A stretch of DNA of 64,000 nucleotides from Caballeronia sordidicola (GCF_000729995.1 NZ_JNFG01000003.1:62001-126000), one strand, 5' to 3'; numbered from the stretch's first letter, positions 1 to 9,068 are shown. Notes: generated by a model not told the origin, from the letters alone. Program-made: numbers and translations.

Positions 1-99
1 GATCAACGTGACAATCTCACCGGTATTCACAATCAGGCTGACACCGCGCAGCGCTTGCACGCTGCCATAGTGAGCACTTAGATCGGTAATCCTAAGCAT
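1..99 (-). CDS. livF: Branched-chain amino-acid ABC transporter ATPase LivF (5' part only)
   Basis: The gene runs off the left edge; only the first 33 codons are present. The translation starts MLRITDLSAHYGSVQALRGV and continues into GEIVTLI, the typical N-terminus of LivF just before its Walker A loop. It starts 13 bp after the livG stop on the same strand. LivF is one of the two cytoplasmic ATPases that energise the LIV-type permease. The assignment comes from the N-terminal pattern and from its place after livG; most of the protein lies outside the window. Confidence 0.85.
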   Translation of the reverse strand, partial: MLRITDLSAHYGSVQALRGVSLIVNTGEIVTLI

Positions 100-112
100 G
101 GGCTGATCTCTC

Positions 113-943
113 CTACGATGCTTCGTCGTGTAGCGACGTCTCGTCATCCTCTCCAAGGTAAGCGCTGATCACATCGGGATTCGCCTTGATCGCGCTAGGC
201 GGCCCTTCTGCGATCTTCTTTCCATGGTTGAGGACGACAATATGGTCTGACACTTTCATGACTACGCTCATATCGTGCTCGATCAACAGTATGCCAATAC
301 CCTGCTCCCTGGAGAGCGTGGTCAACAGCGCTGTCAGTTCAGACGACTCGCGCGGATTAAGGCCGGCAGCCGGTTCATCCAGGCAGAGAAAAATCGGCCC
401 CGCAGACATCGCACGCGCGATCTCTACCCGTCGCTGAACCCCGTATGGCATGTCACCAGCAGGTTTATTGGCTAACTCTCGAACGCTTAAACGCTCGAGC
501 CACGTCAAAGCGTTTTCTATTGCCTTATCGTTCGCACGCCGGTACGACTTTGAACAGAACATCCCGGCAATCGAGAACCTCGACGCTTCCTGCAAAACGT
601 TGTGTTGGGCGATCATCAGGTTTTCGAGCACCGTCATACGCGGAAACAGCCGTATGTTCTGGAACGTCCTGACGACCTGGCCAACCCGCGCAACATCCAC
701 GTTCCGCATTTCATCAAGCCGGAGTTCGCCATGCTGTGGATGAGTCAGCTTGACGCAACCTTTTGTGGGCTTATAGAAGCCCGTCAAGCAGTTAAAGAAG
801 GTCGTCTTTCCGGCTCCGTTCGGCCCAATCACTGAAGTCACCTCTGCGGATCGAGCGCTCATGGAGAGGTCTTCAATGGCGCGAAGTCCGCCGAATTGCA
901 TCGTCAGGCACTCCACGCTGAGCAGCGGTTTGCTGGCATTCAT
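113..943 (-). CDS. livG: Branched-chain amino-acid ABC transporter ATPase LivG
   Basis: 276-residue cytoplasmic ATPase. Walker A is GPNGAGKTT (residues ~40-48). The signature region reads MPYGVQRRVEIARA, the LivG-style variant of LSGGQ, followed by Walker B (LCLDEPAAGLN) and the H-loop (LIEHDM). The open frame continues upstream of codon 1 for 132 codons, but that part is the antisense-free alternate frame of livM; the ATG at 943 (MNASKPLL) gives the normal family length and overlaps the livM stop as ATGA, indicating translational coupling. With LivF it drives import through LivHM. Confidence 0.95.
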   Translation of the reverse strand: MNASKPLLSVECLTMQFGGLRAIEDLSMSARSAEVTSVIGPNGAGKTTFFNCLTGFYKPTKGCVKLTHPQHGELRLDEMRNVDVARVGQVVRTFQNIRLFPRMTVLENLMIAQHNVLQEASRFSIAGMFCSKSYRRANDKAIENALTWLERLSVRELANKPAGDMPYGVQRRVEIARAMSAGPIFLCLDEPAAGLNPRESSELTALLTTLSREQGIGILLIEHDMSVVMKVSDHIVVLNHGKKIAEGPPSAIKANPDVISAYLGEDDETSLHDEAS

Positions 944-2226
944 GGCTTCGCCTCCACGCCTGGAACGCTGACAGTGGCGCGGCGATGACTGATGAGTCCG
1001 CCGGGCCGCACTATCATGATGAAGACCATAGCGACACCGAACAGCAGCATTCTGTACTCGGAGAAATCGCGCCCCAACTCCGGCAGAATCACGAGCAGCG
1101 AAGCCGCCAGGACGACACCGAGTTGGCTGCCCATGCCGCCCAGCACCACGATCGCAAGGATGGTGGCCGACTCCGAGAATGTGAAGCTCTCCGGCGAGAT
1201 AAACCCCTGCCGTGCCGCGAAGAAAACGCCGCCGAATCCTGCCAGCATTGCACCGGTTGCGAAAGCCGACAGTTTCACATTCGTCACGTTGATGCCCATT
1301 GCCTTGCAGGCGATCTCGTCCTCGCGCACCGCTTCCCACGCGCGTCCGACAGGCAAGCGCCTGAGTCTCGAGACAAGGAGGTTTGTGAGCAGTGCAAGTA
1401 CAAGGATCAGGTAGTACAGGAAGACGACTCTCTGACCGGCCGAGTATTCAAGGCCGAACACGGAGGCAAACGTAGGCCCCTCTCCCGACGCCTGCATGGG
1501 GAGGCCGAAGAAGGTCGGTTTCGGAATGGACGAGATGCCGTTTGGTCCACCGGTGACATCCCCCCAATTGACGAGCACCAACCGTATGATCTCTCCGAAT
1601 CCCAGCGTCACGATGGCCAGATAGTCGCCCCTGAGTCTGAGCGTGGGATAGCCGAGCACCACGCCGAACGTGGCAGCAAGCCCACCGGCAATCGGCAGAC
1701 ACTGCCAGAACCCGAGACCGAAATGAGTCGATAACAGGCCGTACGTGTACGCCCCGACTGCGTAAAACGCGACGTAGCCCAGGTCGAGCAAACCCGCAAG
1801 ACCGACAACCACGTTCAGACCCCAGCCCAGCATCACGTAGATCAGTACGGTCGTCGCGGTATCGACCACATAGCGGTTTCCTGCGAACAGCGCCGGGAGC
1901 AGCACGGCGAATGCCACACATGCAGCGCCGGCCCACACGAGCGAGCCGTTGCCGGTGACCTCGGAAACGGGCCTGGCGCGCAATCGCCGCTTTGAAAACA
2001 GATGAAAGCGTTGAAGCAGCATTTGCAATGTGATGCGTCCGGCAAACGCGATGACAATGAAAGCGCCGAGCAGCGCCCATCGGGTCTGAACCTCCAGGCC
2101 ATTGGCTCCGTCTCGCGTCGTCAAACCCAGCATCGGCAAGCCGACAAGGCCGGCGACCACCGCTGCGCCGAGCGCGTCCTTGACACGAAAGTGCAGATTC
2201 ATTTCTTGCGTGGCAGTCGAACTCAT
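940..2226 (-). CDS. livM: Branched-chain amino-acid ABC permease LivM
   Basis: About 428 residues, highly hydrophobic, with a long N-terminal extension typical of proteobacterial LivM and the conserved LGWGLNVVVGLAGLLDLGYVAF and LRGDYLAIVTLGFGEIIR type segments of the BPD_transp_2 family. The ATG at 2226 is preferred over the adjacent in-frame GTG at 2229, because GGAG lies 8 nt upstream of it. It shares one base with the livH stop (TGATG). It forms the inner-membrane channel together with LivH. Confidence 0.94.
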   Translation of the reverse strand: MSSTATQEMNLHFRVKDALGAAVVAGLVGLPMLGLTTRDGANGLEVQTRWALLGAFIVIAFAGRITLQMLLQRFHLFSKRRLRARPVSEVTGNGSLVWAGAACVAFAVLLPALFAGNRYVVDTATTVLIYVMLGWGLNVVVGLAGLLDLGYVAFYAVGAYTYGLLSTHFGLGFWQCLPIAGGLAATFGVVLGYPTLRLRGDYLAIVTLGFGEIIRLVLVNWGDVTGGPNGISSIPKPTFFGLPMQASGEGPTFASVFGLEYSAGQRVVFLYYLILVLALLTNLLVSRLRRLPVGRAWEAVREDEIACKAMGINVTNVKLSAFATGAMLAGFGGVFFAARQGFISPESFTFSESATILAIVVLGGMGSQLGVVLAASLLVILPELGRDFSEYRMLLFGVAMVFIMIVRPGGLISHRRATVSVPGVEAKP

Positions 2227-3143
2227 CACACTTTCTCCACTTCGGGGCGGCCGAGAAGCCCGGATGGGCGAAACATCAAAACAACAATCAGAATCACGAA
2301 CGTAGCCACATCTTTGTATTCCGGTGAAAGATAAGCAGACCAGAATGCTTCGATCAAGCCGATGATCACACCGCCCAGCATCGCCCCGGGGATTGAGCCA
2401 ATTCCACCGAGCACCGCTGCGGTAAATGCCTTGATACCCGCCTCGAATCCGATAGAGAAGTCGATCACGCCGTAGTACAGCGTCACCATCACGCCTGCGA
2501 CGGCAGCCAGTGCAGCGCCAATCATGAAGGTAAGCGCAATAATCCGATCCACGTTGTAGCCGAGGAATTGCATCATTCTTTGATCTTGCTCACACGCTCT
2601 CTGCTGTCTGCCGAAAGCGGTTTTGTTGATAAACAACGTGAACGCGATCATCAGCAGGATCGTCACCGCCACGATCAGAAGTTGCACGTACGACACGTAG
2701 GGTCCGTGGAATCCTTCGCCCCCGAAAAGGCTCACACCTCCCGTTACCATCGGCGGAATCGATTTGACCCGTGCGCCCTGGGTCAGCTGGACCATGTTCT
2801 GCAGGAAGATGGAAATCCCGATTGACGAGATCAGCGGTGCGAGACGATTCGATCCGCGAAGCGGCCGATAGCCCACACGTTCGACAGTCCAGCCGAACAC
2901 GGACGTCAGTGCGATCGATGCGATCAACGTAATTGCAATGCTCGCCACCACGGACGAGATTCCACTGTTCGCGAGAAGCGTGAAACACGTGACGGCAATG
3001 AAAGCGCTGACCATATAGATATCGCCGTGCGCGAAATTGATCATGCCGATAATGCCGTACACCATCGTATAGCCGATCGCAATCAGCCCGTAGACGGCTC
3101 CCAGGGTCAGCCCGTTAATCAGTTGTTGCAATGCCTGGCTCAT
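2226..3143 (-). CDS. livH: Branched-chain amino-acid ABC permease LivH
   Basis: 305-residue inner-membrane permease with about eight hydrophobic segments. It begins MSQALQQLINGLTLGAVYGL and contains YTMVYGIIGMINFAHGD, both diagnostic of LivH. The C-terminal block AFTAAVLGGIGSIPGAMLGG is the coupling-loop region that contacts the ATPases. It lies 86 bp after the binding-protein gene and overlaps livM, so it is part of one minus-strand operon: binding protein, livH, livM, livG, livF. Confidence 0.95.
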   Translation of the reverse strand: MSQALQQLINGLTLGAVYGLIAIGYTMVYGIIGMINFAHGDIYMVSAFIAVTCFTLLANSGISSVVASIAITLIASIALTSVFGWTVERVGYRPLRGSNRLAPLISSIGISIFLQNMVQLTQGARVKSIPPMVTGGVSLFGGEGFHGPYVSYVQLLIVAVTILLMIAFTLFINKTAFGRQQRACEQDQRMMQFLGYNVDRIIALTFMIGAALAAVAGVMVTLYYGVIDFSIGFEAGIKAFTAAVLGGIGSIPGAMLGGVIIGLIEAFWSAYLSPEYKDVATFVILIVVLMFRPSGLLGRPEVEKV

Positions 3144-3229
3144 GTCCTCTCCGATGAATCTGCTTCAGAGGCGGCGCAGTGGACCAACGCGCCGCCTCCT
3201 TCCGTATTACGTCGACGGAAAAGGACTCG

Positions 3230-4345
3230 TCACTTCACATACTCGTAGTTGTTGCCCTTCCATCGGTAGACCACATATCCCGGGCTCTTGAGATCACCTT
3301 TCGCGTCGAAGTCCACCTGACCCACCACCGTATTGAAGGATCCGTTGTGAAGCTGCTTCACGATCGCCGCATAGTCGGTGGAGTTGGCCTTTTTGGCCGC
3401 CTCTGCAAATACCTGCATGGCAGCGTACGAGTACAGCATGTAGCCCTCCGGCTCGATCTTCTGCGCACGGAACGTGGCCACCACTTTTGCAGCGGCCGCA
3501 CTCTTGCGCGGGTCAGGCGGGAACGTGAACAGGACCTTGTTGATTTCCGGTCCTGCAGCCGTGACCAGTTCATTGTTCGTGAGCGTGTCGCCGCCCAGGA
3601 CTGTCAGATTGAGCCCGGCCTGCGCCGCTTGCCGCAAGATCAGCGCCACTTCCTGGTAATACCCGCCGTACGCGAGGATCTCAACGCCGTTCGCCTTCAG
3701 TTTGCTGATCAGACCGGAGTAGTCCTTTTCACCGGCCGTGATCGACTGGCGCAGTACCACAGCGGTCTGCTTTGCAGCCAGATCCTTGGCGATCTCGTCA
3801 GCCAGGCCGCCGCCGTATGCCGTCTTGTCGTCAATGACGGCGATTTTCTTGCCCTTGAAATTCGTGGCGATATAGTCGGCCGCAACCTCTCCCTGCTGGT
3901 CATCGCGACCGGTGATACGGAAGACTCCTTTAATGCCTCGTTCCGTGATCTTGGGGTTCGTTGACACGGTGACCTGTGGAATCTGCGCGTCGTTGTAGAC
4001 ATCGGAAGCGGGCAGCGTGGAACTGGAGCACCAGTGACCGTCGACAAACGCGACCTTCTTGTTCACGAAACTGTTTGCAACGGAAACTGCCTGCTTGGGA
4101 TCGCAGACGTCGTCGCCGACAACCAGGTCAAGTTGCTGTCCAAGCACACCGCCCGCCGCGTTGATGTCTTTCACCGCCTGCTCCGCGCCCTTGCGAAACT
4201 GGTCGCCTCCCGACGCGTACTCCCCCGTCATCGGACCCGCCACGCCTACTACAACGCCCGCGTCCGCCGCGACCGAGCCGGCCAACGCCATCCCGCCCAT
4301 GCCGAGCAGCGCGCCAAATTTAACCAATCCTTTCCGGCCGTTCAT
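3230..4345 (-). CDS. Periplasmic branched-chain amino-acid binding protein (LivJ/LivK type)
   Basis: 371 residues. Signal peptide: MNGRKGLVKF followed by a hydrophobic stretch ending at GSVAADA. The mature start VVVGVAGPMTGEYASGGDQF and the DDVCDPKQAVSVANSFV block are characteristic of LivJ/LivK (Peripla_BP_6). An in-frame TTG four codons upstream could be used, but the ATG at 4345 has a GGAG about 8 nt upstream and gives a proper signal peptide. This is the first gene of the LIV operon. Exact ligand preference among Leu/Ile/Val or another amide cannot be read from sequence. Confidence 0.93.
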   Translation of the reverse strand: MNGRKGLVKFGALLGMGGMALAGSVAADAGVVVGVAGPMTGEYASGGDQFRKGAEQAVKDINAAGGVLGQQLDLVVGDDVCDPKQAVSVANSFVNKKVAFVDGHWCSSSTLPASDVYNDAQIPQVTVSTNPKITERGIKGVFRITGRDDQQGEVAADYIATNFKGKKIAVIDDKTAYGGGLADEIAKDLAAKQTAVVLRQSITAGEKDYSGLISKLKANGVEILAYGGYYQEVALILRQAAQAGLNLTVLGGDTLTNNELVTAAGPEINKVLFTFPPDPRKSAAAAKVVATFRAQKIEPEGYMLYSYAAMQVFAEAAKKANSTDYAAIVKQLHNGSFNTVVGQVDFDAKGDLKSPGYVVYRWKGNNYEYVK

Positions 4346-5138
4346 AACGATCTCCAAGAGCCAGGCTTCGATGCAGGAACGAACAGGACTCTGCGTTTCG
4401 TCCCCGGTGTTGCCTCGTGTTCAATCGCGAGGTAGACCGAAGGTTGCCGACACAAAAAACCGGCTGGAATTCAATTGTGCGAAAGTAGGGATTAGGTTCA
4501 GCTTAAAGATGCGCAACGGCGAGGTTAGCTTGCGGGAAACCGCACAATTCAGACGCTCCGCTCTCAATGCAGCCGTGTAAACGACTATGCTTACCGGCTT
4601 GTCGGAGGGTCGATCCATTGCGGGATATGGTGCATTTTGTTCCGGATCAAACGTTAGTCAGCTTGCCGCTTACCATTCGCTCACGCTGAACGCCGGGGAA
4701 CGGTTCATCCAGTCGAAATTGGTGTTGCAGCTAAATGGCAAGGGTTCTCGATGGGCGACCTCGCGAATTGATCCCGCGCCGCCAGATCTCGTGATTATGC
4801 GTGCGCCCTGCTGATTGAGGTCCGTGCAGTTTCAGGATTTCTCAGGGATGGTCGGGTTAATTTTTTAATCATTACGTATTCCGAATTATCCCTGGTACTT
4901 GTACCGGTGCAACGGAAATAACCTTATAGGACGGGAAGAATTTCTGAGATCTCTTGCTAACCGTATGAAGACCGCCAGATTGCAGCAGTTATCCGCACGG
5001 CACAATTAAGAATATTGGAACAACGCATTGGCGCGCCGCAAATAATGGAGCAACGCGATGGTTGGTTGACCCATCACTGCCTGATGAAACCATGGTCGAA
5101 CGGCACATGAAATCGGCTGTGATCGTCGATTCATCATG
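4346..5138. other. Intergenic region upstream of the LIV operon
   Basis: 793 bp with no open frame that looks coding. The only frames are 60-100 codons long, without family resemblance, ribosome-binding site or neighbour logic. The promoter of the LIV operon should lie in the left part, but I could not pick a convincing -35/-10 pair. The GC content falls around 4850-5000, which includes AT-rich runs. Confidence 0.5.
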
Positions 5139-5540
5139 CTAGCCAAATTCGTCGTGCTGCGGCAATTGGTCGGTGATGGAATACCACGGCGCTTTGGACC
5201 CGACAAAAATGTGTGCGGTTGGGCGAATACTCGGAGTGTCGCTGAGCGTTCCTAAAGTGACGTGAACAAACTCACCTTCACCCACCACGGAAAACAAAAG
5301 ACTCCCGCAGATCCTGCAATGAACATCGTGAGCCGCGTTCTTGTCACCGAAAACCAAAAGGTCGGCGTGCCCGCGAGTAATGCTTAACTTGCTGCGCTCG
5401 ACTCCCGCGAATGGCTTGAACGCGGATCCCGTCGCGCGCCGGCAGTTTGAACAGTGGCAGTTCAATGCATAAACGAACTCGTCCTTCACTGCGTAGTGGA
5501 CTGCGCCGCAAAGGCATCTGCCTGCAAGCAATGAATTCAC
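5139..5540 (-). CDS. GFA-family (glutathione-dependent formaldehyde-activating-like) zinc protein
   Basis: 133 residues from the GTG at 5540, which has AGAGGA just upstream; a longer frame begins with TTG at 5627 but adds no domain. All Cys ligands of the fold are visible: CLCGAV (C9, C11), CHCSNC (C28, C30, C33) and HCRICGS (C75, C78). The family binds two zinc ions. Only one member was reported to accelerate S-hydroxymethylglutathione formation, so the reaction here is unknown. It is monocistronic, with its neighbours on other transcripts. Confidence 0.85.
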   Translation of the reverse strand: MNSLLAGRCLCGAVHYAVKDEFVYALNCHCSNCRRATGSAFKPFAGVERSKLSITRGHADLLVFGDKNAAHDVHCRICGSLLFSVVGEGEFVHVTLGTLSDTPSIRPTAHIFVGSKAPWYSITDQLPQHDEFG

Positions 5541-6064
5541 GTTTTCCTCTATCAAAGAAGTTACGTCGACGAACCGGTTCGTCAAGTCTTGATCGGTGGG
5601 ATCGCGCCGCCTCTCGCCGACACTCAAGAATGTTAGCGTCGGCAGACATTCTAGTGCGATTTTAGCGAGGTGTTTTGCTGACCGGTTCGATCCACGTCGC
5701 CGGGCAGCTCACGGCCGTGCCGGCACGAAAAATCCGATCAAGGCGCGCAACGCGAAGAACGCCCAGCCAGGGCAGCGGGCAATTTGGACTAGATAGGCGC
5801 CGCGGTATGAATGGAGAATGAAAGCGCCGTTCTTTGGGCGTATTCGGATCGCCGGTGATCCTCGCCGATGGCAAACAGTTACGTTCCAAGCGCATGAACT
5901 AAAGGCGTTCTGCTCAGGGCACTCTGCCTGTGCCACAATTGTTATATGCCGGTATGCGCATCGCCTTGTTACGATTGGCATTACGCGCCATGACATGTTC
6001 CAATTGAAAAACCCGAGTGCAGCGCGTCATTTACGCATTCGGCCGCCCCTCACCTCGCTGCGCC
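5541..6064. other. Intergenic region
   Basis: About 520 bp separating the divergently oriented GFA gene and small membrane-protein gene. Overlapping short frames occur in several phases, but none has a family-like composition or a convincing start. No repeat or RNA gene was recognised. Confidence 0.4.
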
Positions 6065-6355
6065 ATGCCAGAAAATCAACAGAAACCAGAATCAGACACT
6101 CCGTCGGACCCGGAGCGGATCAGCGCCGCCCCGCAAAAGCGGCGGCGCTGGCAGCCGTCCAATGCGCTGCGCAGCAGCCTGATGGTGCTCGCGGGTTTTA
6201 TCGCCTTCGTTGTTGTCTCGGGCATTGTTCTGTACAAACCGATCATGTACGGCGACATGATCGAGAACTTCGGCATCGTCATGATGCTGACGGTTCCGGT
6301 GATTGCAGCCGTCGCGTTCCGAGTAGGTCTCGATTCCTGGCTGGATGCGGAGTAA
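6065..6355 (+). CDS. Small two-helix membrane protein of unknown function
   Basis: 96 residues from the ATG at 6065. The first ~35 residues are polar, Pro/Glu/Arg-rich and likely cytoplasmic. Two hydrophobic helices follow (LMVLAGFIAFVVVSGIVLY and FGIVMMLTVPVIAAVAFRVG) with a short acidic C-terminus. An in-frame ATG lies 16 codons upstream, but the shorter start fits the hydrophilic N-terminus. It converges on a LysR gene 19 bp away. I do not recognise a named family, and nothing suggests enzymatic activity. Confidence 0.55.
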   Translation: MPENQQKPESDTPSDPERISAAPQKRRRWQPSNALRSSLMVLAGFIAFVVVSGIVLYKPIMYGDMIENFGIVMMLTVPVIAAVAFRVGLDSWLDAE

Positions 6356-6374
6356 ACCGGTAGGCCCCCCTCGC

Positions 6375-7370
6375 TCAGGCCGGTTCATCCGCCTCCAGCC
6401 CACGCAGGATCGAGCGCATGCCTGACAGTTCATGTGGTATTTCGAGTGGCAACTCATGACTCACGTGCCGCGCGTTTTCGAACAGTTCTGCGAGCCAGTT
6501 GACGAACGCACGCACGCGCGGCGGAACGAGGCGATGACGCAGATAGGCAACCGACACCGGCACGGCTGCGGGCCGGTAGCGCGGCAGCACTTCACGCAGC
6601 CGCCCGGAGTCAAGATACGGCTGCGCGAGCGTCCGCGGCGGCTGGATCAGCCCTAGCCCTCGCAGCCCGCACTCCAGATAAGCATGCTCGTCGCTGACCT
6701 GCACGAAGCCCCCAAGCGGCACGTTGACCGTGTCGCCATCGACCTGAAAACCAAAGTCCTCCGGGCGCCCGGTCTGCGCGCACATGCAATTCACCGCGAC
6801 GTGACCGCTTAGCTCCTCGAGTCGCAGCGGCATGCCCTGCCGCGCGAGATATAGCGGGCTCGCACAGGTCACATGCTCCAGCGCGCCAAGCCGGCGGACC
6901 GACAGACCCGATAGCCTTGCATCCGGCAATGTTCCCAGCAGGATGCAGCAATCGATCGCGTCACCGACCAGGTCGACCTGCCGGTTGCTGACGCCGAACG
7001 CGAGCGAGATATGCTCGTAGCGCGCGTGGAAGTCATCGAGGGCGGGAAGCACGATCGCATTGGCGACTGCCGCCGGCAGTTCAACCCGCAACCGTCCACG
7101 CGGACGGTCGTCGGTATGCTGCAGGCTTGCCTCGATGTCGTCAATGTCGGCAAGAATCTGCACACAACGCTCGTAATAGGCTGCCCCCTCGGCGGTCAGG
7201 TTGAGCCGGCGCGTAGTTCGTACGAGCAACTGGATGCCAAGCAGTTCCTCAAGGCTCTGCAGCAGCGTTGTCGCACTTGCGCGCGGAATTCCAAGCGAGC
7301 TTGCGGCACGGGTAAAACTGTTGGTGTCGACAATGCGCACGAATGTCCGCATCGCCATGATGCGGTCCAT
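6375..7370 (-). CDS. LysR-family transcriptional regulator
   Basis: 331 residues. The N-terminal winged HTH reads MDRIMAMRTFVRIVDTNSFTRAASSLGIPRASATTLLQSLEELLG, then LVRTTRR. A LysR substrate-binding domain follows (RGRLRVELPAAVANAIVLPAL). The start at 7370 is chosen because the upstream 35 codons are non-family sequence. It resembles the large CrgA/DmlR-like subgroup common in Burkholderia. It lies downstream of the DUF899 gene on the same strand with a 95-bp gap, so it may be co-transcribed or separate. The target is unknown. Confidence 0.92.
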   Translation of the reverse strand: MDRIMAMRTFVRIVDTNSFTRAASSLGIPRASATTLLQSLEELLGIQLLVRTTRRLNLTAEGAAYYERCVQILADIDDIEASLQHTDDRPRGRLRVELPAAVANAIVLPALDDFHARYEHISLAFGVSNRQVDLVGDAIDCCILLGTLPDARLSGLSVRRLGALEHVTCASPLYLARQGMPLRLEELSGHVAVNCMCAQTGRPEDFGFQVDGDTVNVPLGGFVQVSDEHAYLECGLRGLGLIQPPRTLAQPYLDSGRLREVLPRYRPAAVPVSVAYLRHRLVPPRVRAFVNWLAELFENARHVSHELPLEIPHELSGMRSILRGLEADEPA

Positions 7371-7465
7371 CACGGGCGTTTCTCCTATGGATTTAGAGGC
7401 GCCGCACGCGCTGCCGGCGCGCGGCGCCCATGACTCTTCGCAGTTTTTAAATCCACTGCGAACGG

Positions 7466-8248
7466 CTAGTGGCAACCGCGTCCGGCTTCGTTCTTCGGAG
7501 TCTCAGCTGTCCCCGTATCTGCACCGTTACGCACGTCGTCGTAACGATCGTGATGACGCAACCATTCCATCATGTTGCGCTTTTCGTCTCGTCCCTTCGG
7601 GGTGAGGTCGAGCAAGGTATAAGTGCCGATGAGCGGCTCGCCGCCGCGTCCATATACCGAGAACGTATGGAACACATCACCCGCATCGTCCTTGTAGAAC
7701 ACGCTGAGCCCGGGTAATTCGTCGCTGTCAAATCCCCCCTTCGTGACGTCGCTCGTCTCGAAGTTGTAGTACACCTGACCTTTTTCCCGCTGCTCAGGTG
7801 TGAACGACACGTGGTAGACGTAGTTGAACTCGCTGCCGAACGACGACACCCAGCGGAACTGCCAACCCATGCGTTTTTTGAACGCTTCGATTTTCTCGAG
7901 CGGCGCACGCGATACCGCGACGTACGCAACATCGCGCCGCTCGACATGCTGCAACGCACCGTCGATATGATCGGACACGAACGAGCAGCCCGGGCAGCCC
8001 TCCTCCCAGTCGGGCCCCAACATGAAGTGATAGACGATCAACTGGCTGCGTCCGTTGAACAGTTCAGCGAGCGTCTTGCAGCCTTGCGGCGTGTCGAACG
8101 TATAACCCGTGCCGACCTTCTCCCAGGGCAACGCGCGACGCTTTTCGGCGAGCGCGTCGCGCGCATGCGTCAGCGCTTTTTCCTCGGCCAGATGCGCCTT
8201 GTGCGCCGCAAGCCATTCTTCCCTTGAAACAATTCGGTGCGGTTCCAT
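7466..8248 (-). CDS. DUF899 thioredoxin-like protein
   Basis: 260 residues matching the DUF899 family: N-terminal VSREEWLAAHKAHLAEEKALTHARDAL, then a thioredoxin-fold core with YHFMLGPDWEEGCPGCSF (C85 and C88 form a CxxC pair) and the FRWVSSFGSEFNYVYHVSF block. The family is regarded as a redox or dithiol protein of uncertain role. It begins 21 bp after the SRPBCC gene stop, so it is the last gene of an arsR-SRPBCC-DUF899 operon, an arrangement frequent in proteobacteria. Function is not established. Confidence 0.88.
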   Translation of the reverse strand: MEPHRIVSREEWLAAHKAHLAEEKALTHARDALAEKRRALPWEKVGTGYTFDTPQGCKTLAELFNGRSQLIVYHFMLGPDWEEGCPGCSFVSDHIDGALQHVERRDVAYVAVSRAPLEKIEAFKKRMGWQFRWVSSFGSEFNYVYHVSFTPEQREKGQVYYNFETSDVTKGGFDSDELPGLSVFYKDDAGDVFHTFSVYGRGGEPLIGTYTLLDLTPKGRDEKRNMMEWLRHHDRYDDVRNGADTGTAETPKNEAGRGCH

Positions 8249-8269
8249 GTCTGCATCCTCCTGAAGTGA

Positions 8270-8704
8270 TCAGGCAAATTGCCGTGCAAGTTCGTCGAGT
8301 ACGTTGTTCCAGCCAACCTCGTGATTGTCTCGTGCTTCAACATCCGCGAACTGCTCATGCTTTAACGTGAGCAACGTGCGCTCGCCGTCCTCCTCGCTGC
8401 GCAGCGTGAACGTCACGAGGGACTCCCGCTCCGGTGTGCTGCGCCATGCCCACGTGTAGACGAGTTTTTCGTCCGGAACGACTTCCTGAAAGACGCCGCT
8501 CACGTCGTGCTCCTCGCCCTCGGGCGTGCGCAACAAAATGCGAAAACGCCCGCCGACCCGCACGTCCATCTCCGCGTGAATAACGTCGTTATTGTTGGGA
8601 TGCATCCACTTCACGATTTGCGACGGGACCGTCCACGCGGCGTAGATTTTGGCGGGCTTTGCGTTGATTCGGCGCTGGAGCGTGAGACTGGGTTGGGTGG
8701 GCAT
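8270..8704 (-). CDS. SRPBCC (AHSA1-like) domain protein
   Basis: 144 residues. The fold pattern RRINAKPAKIYAAWTVPSQIVKWMHP, then DVRVGGRFRI and GWNNVLDEL, is typical of AHSA1/START-like small-molecule binding proteins. Its start ATG lies inside the arsR coding region: the two genes overlap by 94 bp in different frames. The pair ArsR plus SRPBCC is a recurrent two-gene unit in which the SRPBCC protein probably senses or sequesters a hydrophobic ligand; that role is inference. Confidence 0.88.
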   Translation of the reverse strand: MPTQPSLTLQRRINAKPAKIYAAWTVPSQIVKWMHPNNNDVIHAEMDVRVGGRFRILLRTPEGEEHDVSGVFQEVVPDEKLVYTWAWRSTPERESLVTFTLRSEEDGERTLLTLKHEQFADVEARDNHEVGWNNVLDELARQFA

Positions 8705-9033
8705 GGGTCTTCCTCCACAAAGGCGGCAAGGCGATCAAGGGTATCGGTCCAGAAGCGCTGGTAGCGGGTGAGCCATTCCATTGCTTCCTCCATCGGTCCG
8801 GCGGCAAGCCGGCACGCGACGGTGCGGCCCGTCTTGGCGCGCGTGATCAGACCAGCATCCGACAAGACATCCAGATGCTTCATCACGGCCGGCAACGACA
8901 TCTCAAACGGCTGCGCGAGTTCGCTGACGGACAGGTCCGCATGCGCGGACAGACGTGCAAGGAGCGCACGCCGCGTTGGGTCAGCCAACGCGGCGAAGGT
9001 GCGATCCAATGCGTTTTCCTGAAACTTAACCAT
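8611..9033 (-). CDS. ArsR-family winged-helix repressor
   Basis: 140 residues. The HTH reads ALADPTRRALLARL, then LSVSELAQPFEMSLPAVMKHLDVL, then the wing LITRAKTGRTVACRL. It lacks the CxC metal-binding motif on the recognition helix, so it belongs to the non-metal, SRPBCC-associated subgroup. The last ~30 residues (Pro/Ser/Arg-rich) are encoded entirely within the overlap with the SRPBCC gene and are probably unstructured. It is the first gene of the operon and likely autoregulates the promoter that abuts its start codon. Confidence 0.9.
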   Translation of the reverse strand: MVKFQENALDRTFAALADPTRRALLARLSAHADLSVSELAQPFEMSLPAVMKHLDVLSDAGLITRAKTGRTVACRLAAGPMEEAMEWLTRYQRFWTDTLDRLAAFVEEDPCPPNPVSRSSAESTQSPPKSTPRGRSRRKS

Positions 9034-9040
9034 AAAGTTA

Positions 9041-9068
9041 ACTATAGAGATTCATCGCGCGATGTCAA
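9041..9068 (-). promoter_or_regulatory. Predicted sigma70 promoter of the arsR operon
   Basis: Read on the minus strand, TTGACA (9068-9063) is followed 16 bp later by TATAGT (9046-9041). The -10 box ends only 7 nt before the arsR ATG, so the transcript would start at or next to the A of the start codon, a leaderless mRNA. A GTTAAC palindrome overlaps the -10 box and is a plausible ArsR site. The evidence is sequence match only. Confidence 0.6.

Noticed and set aside
944-1339. 132-codon N-terminal extension of livG
   Set aside because: It is an alternate frame of livM; the family start MNASKPLLS at 943 fits length and overlap.
985-1734. 249-codon plus-strand frame opposite livM
   Set aside because: Composition is that of an antisense shadow (Arg/His/Gln-rich, no family features) and livM is a certain gene.
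5006-5206. 66-codon frame upstream of the LIV operon
   Set aside because: No start context, domain or conservation pattern; partly overlaps the GFA gene.
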